A DNA stretch of 15,421 bases, from NCBI GenBank assembly GCA_031428675.1, contig JANOYC010000075.1, positions 1-15,421 on the forward strand, in the 5' to 3' direction. The notes under the pieces are model-generated. The model did no database searches. It had not been told where the DNA came from and saw only the letters and a program-made list of their open reading frames with translations. The DNA is from JANOYC01 sp031428675 (GTDB taxonomy: Bacteria > Actinomycetota > Actinomycetes > Actinomycetales > Microbacteriaceae). The position numbers and the translations under genes were made by a program. Shown in pieces: positions 1 through 6,957 of the stretch. Each line of letters opens with the position of its first letter. The stretch's first letter is position 1.

Positions 1-51
1 GCGCGACATCGCGGTTCCTTTCGGCGGGGACACCCGAACGATATCCCCCGC

Positions 52-990
52 TCAGCCCCGTTCGAGGAAGGCGCGGCGCGGTCCGCGGCCGGAACGCACC
101 ATGTCGACGGTCAGTATGACCAGCGCCACCCAGACGAGCGCGAATCCGACCCAACGCGCCGGCGGCATCTGTTCACGAATGACCAGCACACCGATGAGGA
201 ACTGCAGCACCGGAGCGAGGTACTGGGTGAGCCCGAGGACGGTGAGTGGCAGGCGGCGTGCCGCTGCTGCGAAGAACAACAGCGGAGTGGCCGTGACCAC
301 TCCGGCGGAGAGCAAAAGCACGGTGTGCCACGCGCTTACGGTGCCGAGCGTCAGTTGCGTCGTCACGCCCAGCACGACGAGCGCGGCGATGGCGAGCGGA
401 GTCAGCCACGCCGTTTCGAGCGTGAGCCCGCCGACGGCATCCACTCGCCCGCCAACACGCTTCTTGATGAGCCCGTAGAACCCGAACGAGAATGCGAGGG
501 TGAGTGCGATCCACGGAAAGGCACCGTAGTTGACGGCGAGCACGAGCACGGCGACCGTGCTCACGCCGATTGCCACCCACTGCAGCGGGCGCAGCTTCTC
601 CCGCAAGACGAGCACGCCGAGGAGCACGGTGACAATCGGGTTGATGAAATAGCCGAGGGATGCCTCGACAACGTGTCCGGAAAGGGTCGCGAAAACATAC
701 ACGAGCCAATTCGCGAGGATGAGCGCCGCGGCGAGCGCCATCGTCGCCATGATTCGGCGGTCGCGCAGCAAGCGGCCGAACGATGCCCACTGTCGCGTAA
801 GGGTGATCAGCAAGAAACAGAACGCGAGCGAGAGCACTATTCGCCACGAGACGATTTCGATCGCCCCGGTCGGCGAGAGCGCGATGAAGAAAAGGGGAAG
901 GACGCCCCATGACCCATAGGCCCCTACCGCAAATGCGAAGCCGGCTCCGGCGCCCGCGCGGGGGTCGGCACGCGAAGGCTCTGGTGGCAC
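52..990 (-). CDS. rarD: RarD-like EamA/DMT-family transporter
   Basis: The 312-residue protein is hydrophobic almost throughout and fits the ten-helix drug/metabolite transporter fold made of two EamA repeats. Residues around 110-140 carry the RarD-type stretch SLGYFINPIVTVLLGVLVLRE, followed by a basic loop. A second repeat near residues 255-300 has the matching QYLAPVLQFLIGVLVIRE pattern. Family length is about 300 residues, so it is complete. RarD proteins are inner-membrane permeases; chloramphenicol sensitivity is the historic label and the true substrate is unknown. The start is GTG at 990. There is no ribosome-binding site, but a TAGTCT box lies six bases upstream, so the mRNA is probably leaderless. 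It follows the groES terminator and is likely transcribed alone. Family assignment is firm and substrate is not. Confidence 0.88.
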   Translation of the reverse strand: MPPEPSRADPRAGAGAGFAFAVGAYGSWGVLPLFFIALSPTGAIEIVSWRIVLSLAFCFLLITLTRQWASFGRLLRDRRIMATMALAAALILANWLVYVFATLSGHVVEASLGYFINPIVTVLLGVLVLREKLRPLQWVAIGVSTVAVLVLAVNYGAFPWIALTLAFSFGFYGLIKKRVGGRVDAVGGLTLETAWLTPLAIAALVVLGVTTQLTLGTVSAWHTVLLLSAGVVTATPLLFFAAAARRLPLTVLGLTQYLAPVLQFLIGVLVIREQMPPARWVGFALVWVALVILTVDMVRSGRGPRRAFLERG

Positions 991-996
991 CGGTCA

Positions 997-1002
997 AGAC
1001 TA
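997..1002 (-). promoter_or_regulatory. -10 box of rarD (leaderless promoter)
   Basis: TAGTCT on the minus strand is separated by six bases (TGACCG) from the GTG start at 990. It fits the actinobacterial TANNNT -10 consensus, and transcription would begin at the start codon. No convincing -35 box is visible. The region where it would lie is the 3' arm of the groES terminator hairpin. Confidence 0.5.
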
Positions 1003-1019
1003 CGTGGCCGCTTCGACGA

Positions 1020-1051
1020 CGAAAGCCCGGCGCGTGAGCACCGGGCTTTCG
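1020..1051 (-). terminator. Hairpin terminator of groES
   Basis: A perfect 11-bp inverted repeat (arms 1020-1030 and 1041-1051, core GAAAGCCCGG/CCGGGCTTTC) with a 10-base loop lies 27 bases past the groES stop. It has the usual AAAGCCCGG...CCGGGCTTT layout of high-GC Gram-positive terminators. A long U tract is absent, as is common there. It separates groES from rarD. Confidence 0.75.
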
Positions 1052-1078
1052 AAGGGTGAGCGCGAAGCGCTCGGGGTA

Positions 1079-1375
1079 TTAGCGAACGACGACCGCGAGC
1101 ACGTCGCGAGCCGAGAGCACCAGGTACTCCTCGCCGGAGTACTTGACCTCGGTGCCACCGTACTTGGAGTAGATGACGCGGTCGCCGACGGCAACGTCGA
1201 GCGGAACGCGGTTGCCGTTGTCGTCGATGCGGCCGGGGCCGACCGCGAGGACCTCGCCCTCCTGCGGCTTCTCCTTGGCGGTGTCAGGAATTACCAGGCC
1301 CGAGGCAGTGGTCTGCTCGGCTTCGACCTGCTTGATCACGATGCGATCTTCGAGCGGCTTGATGGAGACCGACAC
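1079..1375 (-). CDS. groES: Co-chaperonin GroES (Cpn10)
   Basis: The protein has 98 residues, the normal GroES length. It starts VSVSIKPLEDRIVIKQ, the actinobacterial Cpn10 N-terminus. The GroEL-binding mobile loop is about residues 17-33, with the hydrophobic tripeptide inside GLVIP (26-30), and EVLAVGPG (41-48) leads into the roof hairpin. As a heptamer it caps GroEL during ATP-driven folding in the cytoplasm. The start is GTG at 1375, chosen because the family begins exactly there and because AGAGGT (1381-1386) sits five bases upstream. An in-frame extension to 1483 runs across the promoter and operator and is not translated. No groEL follows: a terminator and rarD come next, so the partner chaperonin must be encoded elsewhere. 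Two CIRCE operators imply HrcA-controlled heat induction. Confidence 0.97.
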   Translation of the reverse strand: MSVSIKPLEDRIVIKQVEAEQTTASGLVIPDTAKEKPQEGEVLAVGPGRIDDNGNRVPLDVAVGDRVIYSKYGGTEVKYSGEEYLVLSARDVLAVVVR

Positions 1376-1451
1376 GGTTGACCTCTTCTTTCTCACACGT
1401 ATGGGGATGGCGCACCGGTAGCGGGCGCCGTCTTGGTTTGGTTCTGCTGGA

Positions 1452-1478
1452 TTGGCACCCGCAGTGTCCGAGTGCCAA
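1452..1478. promoter_or_regulatory. CIRCE operator, proximal copy (HrcA site)
   Basis: TTGGCACCC, nine spacer bases, then GAGTGCCAA form the 9-9-9 layout of the CIRCE element (consensus TTAGCACTC-N9-GAGTGCTAA). One pair of the inverted repeat is imperfect (CCC against GAG). It covers the predicted groES transcription start near 1476, so a bound HrcA repressor would block initiation. Confidence 0.85.
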
Positions 1479-1482
1479 AGCA

Positions 1483-1512
1483 ACTATACGCGGTCGCTTG
1501 GCACTCAGACAA
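1483..1512 (-). promoter_or_regulatory. groES promoter
   Basis: On the minus strand, TTGTCT (1512-1507) and TATAGT (1488-1483) are separated by 18 bases, a housekeeping sigma-A type promoter. The -35 box lies inside the distal CIRCE and the start point would fall in the proximal CIRCE. This is the geometry expected for HrcA repression. The leader would be about 100 bases. Confidence 0.6.
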
Positions 1513-1524
1513 CGTGAGTGCCAG
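1498..1524. promoter_or_regulatory. CIRCE operator, distal copy (HrcA site)
   Basis: TTGGCACTC-N9-GAGTGCCAG matches CIRCE with the exact nine-base spacer; eight of nine arm positions pair. It overlaps the -35 box of groES. It also lies only 16 bases before the ATG of the divergent methyltransferase gene, so it may repress both. Confidence 0.9.
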
Positions 1525-1534
1525 TTGTTACGGT
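1506..1534 (+). promoter_or_regulatory. Possible promoter of the methyltransferase gene
   Basis: CAGACA (1506-1511) and TACGGT (1529-1534) are spaced 17 bases apart. The second box ends six bases before the ATG at 1541, so the transcript would be leaderless. The match is modest. The site overlaps the distal CIRCE. An alternative -10 is TATACG at 1485-1490. Confidence 0.35.
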
Positions 1535-1540
1535 TGCACC

Positions 1541-2719
1541 ATGGATGCCGAGACTCTGCAGGAGCTGTTGTCCCTCGACGGGCTGCGGTTGCTGAAAGAG
1601 ATCGGCCCCTTCGACTCCGCGGCCGACGTCGTGCGCACGGTCGCCGAGCTGCGCCGCGCCGGTCACTCACCGGCGAGAGTGGCGGCCGTGCTGAGTCAAT
1701 CGAAGCTGAGGGCTCGCGGCCATGCGAAGTTCGGAGAGTTCGCCGAACGCATGCTGTTCACGGCTGCGGGGCTCGAGCAGGCAACGAGGCTCCCCGTCGC
1801 GGCCATGCACGCGGGCCGATTCCAGCGAGCGGGGATCGACCAAGTTTTCGACCTCGGCTGTGGAATCGGTGCCGACGCCATGGCGCTCGCCGAGCTGGGC
1901 ATTGCCGTCACTGCCGTTGATCGAGACGAGGTGACCGCCGCCGTCGCCGCCTACAACCTCACGCCGTGGCCGTCCGCGACGGTGATCACCACGGATGCGA
2001 CGACCGTCGACGTGGGTGCGGCCGGCGGAATCTTCCTCGATCCCGCCCGACGCGAGGGAGCTCGGCGACTGGTGGATGCCGCTGACTGGTCGCCATCCCT
2101 TGACTTCGCGTTCGGGCAGGGCGATCGCCTCCCGACCGGGGTGAAGCTCGGGCCTGGCATCGATCGCGCCCTCATTCCACCCGGCGCAGAGGCTCAGTGG
2201 ATCTCGGTCGATCACGACGTGGTCGAGGTGGGCGTGTGGTTCGGTGCGGTGGCCCGGGAGGGCATAACGCGGGCAGCGCTCGTGATCGGCGCGCACGGCG
2301 ACGCTGAACTGACCGCGGCCGCTGACAGCGACGATGCCGAGGTCGGCGAACTCGGCGAGTACCTGTTCGAACCGGACGGCGCCGTCATCCGCGCTCGATT
2401 GATCGGCGACCTGGCCCGAGAAATCGACGGCCGGATGCTCAGCCACGCGATCGCCTACGTAACTGCGGACGCGCCCGCCGTGACGCCGTTCGCGAGTTGC
2501 TTCCGCATCATCGACGAGTTGCCAGCAGACGAACGCAAACTGAAGCGCGCCCTCCAGTCCAGGAAGATCGGCACCCTGGAGATCAAGAAGCGCGGAATCG
2601 ATATCGACCCGTCCACCCTGCGCACTCGCTTGGCGCTCAACGGCGACGCGGCGGCCACCCTCATCCTCACTCGGATCGGGGACCGCCGCGTGGCGTTGCT
2701 GGCCGAGCGCGTGCGGTGA
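1541..2719 (+). CDS. Class I SAM-dependent methyltransferase with THUMP-like C-terminal domain
   Basis: The product has 392 residues. Residues 1-95 form a helical N-terminal region. A Rossmann methyltransferase core follows: motif I VFDLGCGIGADA (102-113) binds SAM, the acidic end of strand 2 is AVDRDE (125-130), and FLDPAR (165-170) is the post-II motif. The C-terminal 75 or so residues (from about FRIIDELP, 321) match the THUMP-like region seen in actinobacterial members of this family, with a basic LKRALQSRKIGTLEIKKRG segment suited to RNA contact. I infer an RNA substrate, but target and modified base are unknown. The start is ATG at 1541; a longer reading to 1433 would cross the CIRCE pair and is rejected. 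It is divergent from groES and converges on the DUF4190 gene with 17 bases between. Confidence 0.85.
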   Translation: MDAETLQELLSLDGLRLLKEIGPFDSAADVVRTVAELRRAGHSPARVAAVLSQSKLRARGHAKFGEFAERMLFTAAGLEQATRLPVAAMHAGRFQRAGIDQVFDLGCGIGADAMALAELGIAVTAVDRDEVTAAVAAYNLTPWPSATVITTDATTVDVGAAGGIFLDPARREGARRLVDAADWSPSLDFAFGQGDRLPTGVKLGPGIDRALIPPGAEAQWISVDHDVVEVGVWFGAVAREGITRAALVIGAHGDAELTAAADSDDAEVGELGEYLFEPDGAVIRARLIGDLAREIDGRMLSHAIAYVTADAPAVTPFASCFRIIDELPADERKLKRALQSRKIGTLEIKKRGIDIDPSTLRTRLALNGDAAATLILTRIGDRRVALLAERVR

Positions 2720-2736
2720 CGGCTCGGCGTTAGCGC

Positions 2737-3039
2737 TTAGTAGCTGTAGCCGCCCATGGACATGGACGCGGCGAAAATGACGCCCCAGAGAATCCAGAAC
2801 AGCAAGGCTCCGACGGTCAGCACGTAACCGATGATCGTGCCCGCGAGCGCGAGGCCACGACCCTGCTCGCCGGTCTTCTTGATCTGCGACAACGCAATGT
2901 GACCGACAATAATGCCAGCAATGGGAACGACGATGCCAAGGATCAGGGCAACGATCGCGAGCGTGTTCGTCTTGGCGACCGGGCCGGTGCTGGCCGCATA
3001 TGGGGTGGGCTCTGACGCGGGAGGAATCGGGCTCGACAT
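2737..3039 (-). CDS. DUF4190 small membrane protein
   Basis: The protein has 100 residues. A proline- and serine-rich hydrophilic head (1-23) is followed by two membrane segments at about 25-48 and 64-93. The linking loop, GHIALSQIKKTGEQGRGLAL (46-65), is the diagnostic DUF4190 signature. Function is unknown for the family; members are found near the cell envelope in many actinobacteria. The start is ATG at 3039, with AAGGAG (3051-3056) eleven bases upstream; an extension to 3111 would cross the -10 box and is unlikely. It stands alone, convergent with the methyltransferase gene and downstream of the tsaD operon on the same strand, with its own promoter. Confidence 0.85.
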   Translation of the reverse strand: MSSPIPPASEPTPYAASTGPVAKTNTLAIVALILGIVVPIAGIIVGHIALSQIKKTGEQGRGLALAGTIIGYVLTVGALLFWILWGVIFAASMSMGGYSY

Positions 3040-3070
3040 TATGGGTGATACTCCTTGAGTAATGGCTGAA

Positions 3071-3076
3071 AGTTTA
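3071..3076 (-). promoter_or_regulatory. -10 box of the DUF4190 gene
   Basis: TAAACT on the minus strand would give a leader of about 25 bases containing the AAGGAG ribosome site. A perfect TTGACA lies at 3116-3111, but it is too far from TAAACT; it pairs at 18 bases with a weaker GAACAT (3092-3087). Either or both could serve. Confidence 0.45.
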
Positions 3077-3144
3077 GAACGGTCACATGTTCCCACCCGG
3101 TCCAATCGCATGTCAACGAACCGCGCCGTCGTTGCCGCACAATC

Positions 3145-3184
3145 ACTGTGTTCCGCTCAGCTCTACTGTGCTCCGCTCAGCTCT
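3145..3184. repeat. 20-bp tandem duplication over the tsaD stop
   Basis: Two head-to-tail 20-base units (3145-3164 and 3165-3184) differ at one position, T or C at the seventh base of the unit ACTGTGTTCCGCTCAGCTCT. The second unit contains the last codons and stop of tsaD, so the 3' end of the gene seems to have been duplicated into the spacer. The reading frame is unaffected. Confidence 0.85.
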
Positions 3185-4244
3185 GAATCGTGGTCACCGG
3201 GAGCGTTGAGTCGGCCCCGAACGAGAGCGATGACGGCGGCCGTCCCGCGACGATGAGCTGCGCGCCGAGGGCCGCGATCATCGCGCCATTGTCGGTGCAC
3301 AGCGAGAACGGCGGAATGCGCAGGGTTACCCCGGCGGCCGCGGCACGCGTCGTGGCGACCTCCCGCAGTCGCGCGTTGGCCACGACGCCGCCACCGAGAA
3401 GCAACCTCGGGATGCCGTGGTCGGCACACGCGGCGAGCGCTTTCGTCACAAGCACATCCACGACCGCTTCGCGAAAGCTCGCCGCCACGTCGGCGAGTGG
3501 TGGCTCAACGCCGGCATCCCGCGAGCGCTCGACGTAGCGCGCGACAGCCGTCTTGAGCCCTGAGAAGGAGAAGTCGTAACGGTGACGATCGCGGTCCTTC
3601 GGCAGGCTGAGTCCACGCGGAAAGCGGATGGCTGTTGGGTCTCCATCCGCAGCAACCCGATCAATATGCGGCCCACCCGGGTAAGGCAGTCCGAGCAGTC
3701 GGGCAACCTTATCGAACGCTTCGCCCGCGGCGTCGTCGATCGTCTCGCCGAGCAGCTCGACGTCGGATACCAAGTCACGCACGAGCAGGATCGAGGTGTG
3801 ACCACCGGAAACGAGCAGGGCGATGGTCGGATACTCCAACGGTTCGTGCTTTTCGTCAGCCGAGACGAGCAGGTCGGCACCCACGTGCCCGACAAGATGG
3901 TTGACGGCATAGATCGGCGTGGAGAGCGAGATCGCGAGTGCTTTCGCCGCCCCGACTCCCACCATGAGCGCGCCTGCGAGACCCGGGCCGTTCGTCACGG
4001 CGATCGCATCGATGTCGTCGAGCGTCACTCCGGCGTCCCGCAGCGCGGCTTGCAGCGCCGGGGTCATCGCCTCGAGGTGTGCTCGCGCTGCGACTTCGGG
4101 CACCACACCGCCGTAGCGGGCGTGCTCGTCCATTGACGAGCTGATGGTGTTGGCGAGTAGCCGGTTGCCGCGCACGATGCCGATGCCGGTTTCGTCGCAA
4201 CTCGTCTCGATGCCGAGAACGAGGGGGTCGGACAGCGGCGTCAT
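3177..4244 (-). CDS. tsaD: tRNA N6-adenosine threonylcarbamoyltransferase TsaD
   Basis: TsaD transfers the threonylcarbamoyl group from threonylcarbamoyl-AMP to A37 of tRNAs that read ANN codons, working with TsaB and TsaE in the cytoplasm. The 355-residue length fits. Visible ASKHA-fold motifs are GIETSCDETG (11-20), the metal-binding histidines H116 and H120 in NHLVGH, LLVSGGHT (143-150), DAAGEAFDKVARLLGLPYPGG (171-191), LLLGGGVVANARLR (281-294) and the metal aspartate D318 in CTDNGAMIA. The ATG overlaps the rimI stop by four bases, showing translational coupling. It is the last gene of the operon; no clear hairpin terminator follows, and a 20-bp tandem repeat covers its stop. Confidence 0.97.
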   Translation of the reverse strand: MTPLSDPLVLGIETSCDETGIGIVRGNRLLANTISSSMDEHARYGGVVPEVAARAHLEAMTPALQAALRDAGVTLDDIDAIAVTNGPGLAGALMVGVGAAKALAISLSTPIYAVNHLVGHVGADLLVSADEKHEPLEYPTIALLVSGGHTSILLVRDLVSDVELLGETIDDAAGEAFDKVARLLGLPYPGGPHIDRVAADGDPTAIRFPRGLSLPKDRDRHRYDFSFSGLKTAVARYVERSRDAGVEPPLADVAASFREAVVDVLVTKALAACADHGIPRLLLGGGVVANARLREVATTRAAAAGVTLRIPPFSLCTDNGAMIAALGAQLIVAGRPPSSLSFGADSTLPVTTIQS

Positions 4245-4738
4245 GGCGCGACTCCTACCGCGGGCGCGACGCGAGGTTCGGGGATGGTGAGTTTCATGAC
4301 GAGGGCGTCGACGTCATCCGGTTGGTAGTAGCGCGGTCGCGTCGCGATCTGCTCGAACCCGAGGGCCCGGTAGAGCCGCTGGGCCGTGGGGTTGTCTGCC
4401 CGCACCTCGAGAAAGAGTTCGCGTGCTCCGCGACGCCGGGCTTCTGCGGTCAGTCGGGCGATCAGGGCGCGACCGAGGCCGTGATTGCGTGCGGCCTCGG
4501 TGACCGCGATGGTCTGGATCTCCCCTTCACTCGCGCCCCGCGGGGCGAGCAGTCCAGCATAGGCCTCGACCGCGTCGGGCGTCTCGGGCCGGAAAGCGAC
4601 GAGGTAGTAGCTGTGCTCGCTCTCGAGTTCCGACCGCATCATCGACACCGACCACGCGTCACTCTCGAAAACCGTGGTTTCGATCGCCATGATCGCGGCG
4701 ACGTCTGCGGCGTGGGCCCTGCGGAACTGGAACGTCAC
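4241..4738 (-). CDS. rimI: RimI-like GNAT N-acetyltransferase
   Basis: The 165-residue GNAT protein carries acetyl-CoA motif A, IQTIAVTEAARNHGLGRALI (74-93), in which RNHGLG (84-89) is the pyrophosphate-binding signature. It has LEVRADNPTAQRLYRALGF (110-128), where E111 and Y123 correspond by alignment to the general base and acid of RimI. In E. coli the enzyme acetylates the N-terminal alanine of ribosomal protein S18; in actinobacteria the substrate range is less certain. It overlaps tsaB and tsaD by four bases each, and this placement inside the t6A genes is common in Gram-positive bacteria. The C-terminal tail (151-165) is proline- and valine-rich and not part of the fold. Confidence 0.9.
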   Translation of the reverse strand: MTFQFRRAHAADVAAIMAIETTVFESDAWSVSMMRSELESEHSYYLVAFRPETPDAVEAYAGLLAPRGASEGEIQTIAVTEAARNHGLGRALIARLTAEARRRGARELFLEVRADNPTAQRLYRALGFEQIATRPRYYQPDDVDALVMKLTIPEPRVAPAVGVAP

Positions 4739-5349
4739 GCCGTCACCCGCTTCGGGCCGAGCGACACCGTGACATCGGGCGATCGCAGATACAGCGGTTC
4801 ATCGGTCGCGAAGTCGCGCCCGTCTGCCAGCATCAGCTCGGCAAGGAGGCCGAGCGCACCGGCAGAAACCTCAGCGACGTCGACTCGATCGCCCGGATGC
4901 CCGACCGAGGCGTCGGCGAGATCGGCGGGTTTCGCAAGTGCCGGCCCTGCGGTGCGAATGGGGAGGCCCGCGGAATCGCTGCCGCCAAAGGCGGACCAGT
5001 AGATCTCGCGCCTGCGAGCATCCGTTATCACCACGAGCGGCCCCGTGCGCCCGAGCGCGACGCCGTCGTGACTGACCACGGGATGGATCGGGATTCGGGC
5101 ACCGAACGCGAACGCTCGCGCTGCGGCGATGCCGACCCGCAGCCCGGTGAACGGCCCCGGGCCCATGCCCACGACGACACCGGTGAGTTCATCGACGCCG
5201 ATATCGGCATCGGTGAGAACCCCGAGGATGAACTCCCCCACGACCTCGGCGTGGCGCCGGGAGTCGGGCTCTGACCGCTCGGCCAGCACCCGCCCGTGGC
5301 GCACGACCGCGACGCTCGTACCGAGCGAGGTGTCAATCGCGAGCAGCAT
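4735..5349 (-). CDS. tsaB: t6A biosynthesis protein TsaB
   Basis: TsaB is the non-catalytic ASKHA paralogue of TsaD that dimerises with it and links it to TsaE. The 204 residues begin with MLLAIDTSLGTSVAVV, followed by the family's GMGPGPFTGLRVG block (61-73) and DARRREIYWSAF (110-121). The metal-binding histidines of TsaD are absent, as expected. The start is ATG at 5349, 17 bases inside the end of tsaE, with a purine-rich AAAGGGG a few bases upstream. The stop overlaps the rimI start by four bases. Confidence 0.95.
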   Translation of the reverse strand: MLLAIDTSLGTSVAVVRHGRVLAERSEPDSRRHAEVVGEFILGVLTDADIGVDELTGVVVGMGPGPFTGLRVGIAAARAFAFGARIPIHPVVSHDGVALGRTGPLVVITDARRREIYWSAFGGSDSAGLPIRTAGPALAKPADLADASVGHPGDRVDVAEVSAGALGLLAELMLADGRDFATDEPLYLRSPDVTVSLGPKRVTA

Positions 5350-5857
5350 TGCCTGCCCCTTTCGCGAACGGATCGGCTAGCCAACCCAGGTCGTCCCACC
5401 GCTCGCCGACTCCGGAGATCGTCACAGTGCGCGGTTCGGCGACGTCGTCGTCGAACGGTTCGTCGGCGCCGACCGATCCCGTGCGCCGTTCGATGTCGAT
5501 CGTGAGCCAGGCATCGCTGACGCCATCGAGCAGGGTGCCTGCCCATTCCACAACCACGATGGATGCGCCGAAATCGATATCGAGATCGTCGAGTTCCAGC
5601 GCGCTCGCGAGGCGATACGCGTCGACGTGCACGAGAGGAGCGCCGTCGCCGCGCGGATGCGTGCGCGCGAGCACGAACGTCGGGCTCGTCACGGCTCCGC
5701 GCACGCCGAGCGCCTCACCGACCCCGCGAGTGAAGGTCGTCTTTCCCGCCCCGAGTTCGCCGTTGAGCGCTACCAGGTCGCCCGCGACGAGGCGGGAGGC
5801 CAACCGCGCGCCGAACGACGCCATCTCTTCGGGAGTGGCGATCGTCATCCGGATCAC
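5333..5857 (-). CDS. tsaE: t6A biosynthesis ATPase TsaE
   Basis: TsaE is the P-loop ATPase that resets the TsaB-TsaD complex. With the GTG start at 5857 it has 174 residues. The Walker A motif is GELGAGKTT (33-41), with SPTF (58-61), HVDAYRL (77-83) and VVEWAG (102-107, E104) following in family order. The start is chosen because GTG forms a four-base GTGA overlap with the alr stop, the same coupling seen elsewhere in this operon; ATG at 5848 is an alternative. An upstream in-frame extension to 5935 lies wholly within alr and lacks family similarity. The tail (about 125-174) is acidic and longer than in E. coli. Confidence 0.93.
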   Translation of the reverse strand: MIRMTIATPEEMASFGARLASRLVAGDLVALNGELGAGKTTFTRGVGEALGVRGAVTSPTFVLARTHPRGDGAPLVHVDAYRLASALELDDLDIDFGASIVVVEWAGTLLDGVSDAWLTIDIERRTGSVGADEPFDDDVAEPRTVTISGVGERWDDLGWLADPFAKGAGNAARD

Positions 5858-6957
5858 GGCAGATACCGCCGGGGAACGCGGGGTCCCACGCGGGTGACGA
5901 TGTCGTAGTTGATCGTGGACGCGAGATCGGCCCACTCGTCGACCGACGGAAGCCCGGCGCTCGCGTCTCCGAACAGCACGGCGCGGTCGCCCGCCCGTAC
6001 CTGGTCGTCGCCGACGTCGATGACGATCTGATCCATCGCCACCCTGCCAGCGACGCGGTAACGCGTGCCGTTGATCGAGACCGGACCGGCGTTGGAAGCC
6101 TGGCGAGGAACGCCGTCGGCGTAACCGAGCGGAACGAGCGCGAGCGTGGTGTCGTTCTCGGTGCGGTAGGTGAGGCCGTAGGAGACGCCGCTTCCGGCGG
6201 GAACCCGCTTGGTGGACACCACCTCGCCGCTCATGCGCATCGCCGGGCGCAGTCCGAGTTGTTCGGCCGACTCGTCGTCGAACGGCGTGAGGCCGTACAT
6301 CGCGATGCCGACGCGCACGAGGTCGAAACGGGCATCGGGTGCGCGCAGTGCCGCGGCCGATGACGCAAGATGGCGCACGGTCGGGTGTAGGCCCACGCGC
6401 GCGGCGTGATCGAGAGCTTCGATGAAGCGAGCCACCTGGTGGGCGTCTTCGTCGTCACCCGCGTTCGCGAGGTGGCTGAAGACGCCGATGACGACGATCG
6501 CGCCGGCCAGTTCCAGTTCGGCCGCACGGGCGAACGCCTCCGAGCAGGATTCCCGGTCAAAGCCGTTGCGGCCGAGGCCCGTGTCGATCTTCACGTGCAC
6601 GCGAGCGACGCCCTCGGCTGCTGCGGCGCGCTCCAGCTGATCGAAGGAGCTCACGCCGAGATCGACTCCCGCCGCGATCGCGGCGTCGAAATTGGCATCG
6701 GACCCGTGCAACCAACACAGAACGGGCAGATCGATTCCCGCACGGCGCAGCTCGAGGGCTTCATCGATGTCGGCGACGCCGAGCCAATCCGCCCCGGCGA
6801 GCATGGCTGCGAACGCGACCGGTACGGCGCCATGACCGTAGCCGTCGGCCTTCACGACGGCCATGAAACGCACATCGCCCACGCGCTGTTTGATCGTTCG
6901 GATGTTGTGGCGCACGGCCGACAGGTCGACCAGAGCATCGCGCATTCCCGCGCTCAC
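5854..6957 (-). CDS. alr: Alanine racemase
   Basis: This PLP enzyme interconverts L- and D-alanine for peptidoglycan. The 367-residue length is typical. The N-terminal TIM barrel carries the PLP lysine K36 in AVVKADGYGHG (33-43), HVKIDTGLGRNGF (121-133) and VRVGIAMYG (214-222). The C-terminal beta domain has the catalytic tyrosine Y260 in SYGLTYR (259-265), AMDQIVIDVG (307-316) and the closing INYDIVTRVGPRVPR (349-363). The start is GTG at 6957, overlapping the acpS stop as GTGA; ATG at 6945 (residue 5) is possible. Being coupled to acpS and the tsa genes, it is probably expressed constitutively. Confidence 0.97.
   Translation of the reverse strand: MSAGMRDALVDLSAVRHNIRTIKQRVGDVRFMAVVKADGYGHGAVPVAFAAMLAGADWLGVADIDEALELRRAGIDLPVLCWLHGSDANFDAAIAAGVDLGVSSFDQLERAAAAEGVARVHVKIDTGLGRNGFDRESCSEAFARAAELELAGAIVVIGVFSHLANAGDDEDAHQVARFIEALDHAARVGLHPTVRHLASSAAALRAPDARFDLVRVGIAMYGLTPFDDESAEQLGLRPAMRMSGEVVSTKRVPAGSGVSYGLTYRTENDTTLALVPLGYADGVPRQASNAGPVSINGTRYRVAGRVAMDQIVIDVGDDQVRAGDRAVLFGDASAGLPSVDEWADLASTINYDIVTRVGPRVPRRYLP

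Noticed and set aside
27..50. GGGGA...TCCCC hairpin after rarD
   Set aside because: A five-pair stem with a 13-base loop; too weak to call as a terminator.
1433..1540. N-terminal extension of the methyltransferase
   Set aside because: It would translate both CIRCE elements and the groES promoter; family similarity begins at the ATG at 1541.
3141..3153. Possible terminator hairpin after tsaD (CACA...TGTG)
   Set aside because: Only four pairs; it is no stronger than chance and has no T tract.
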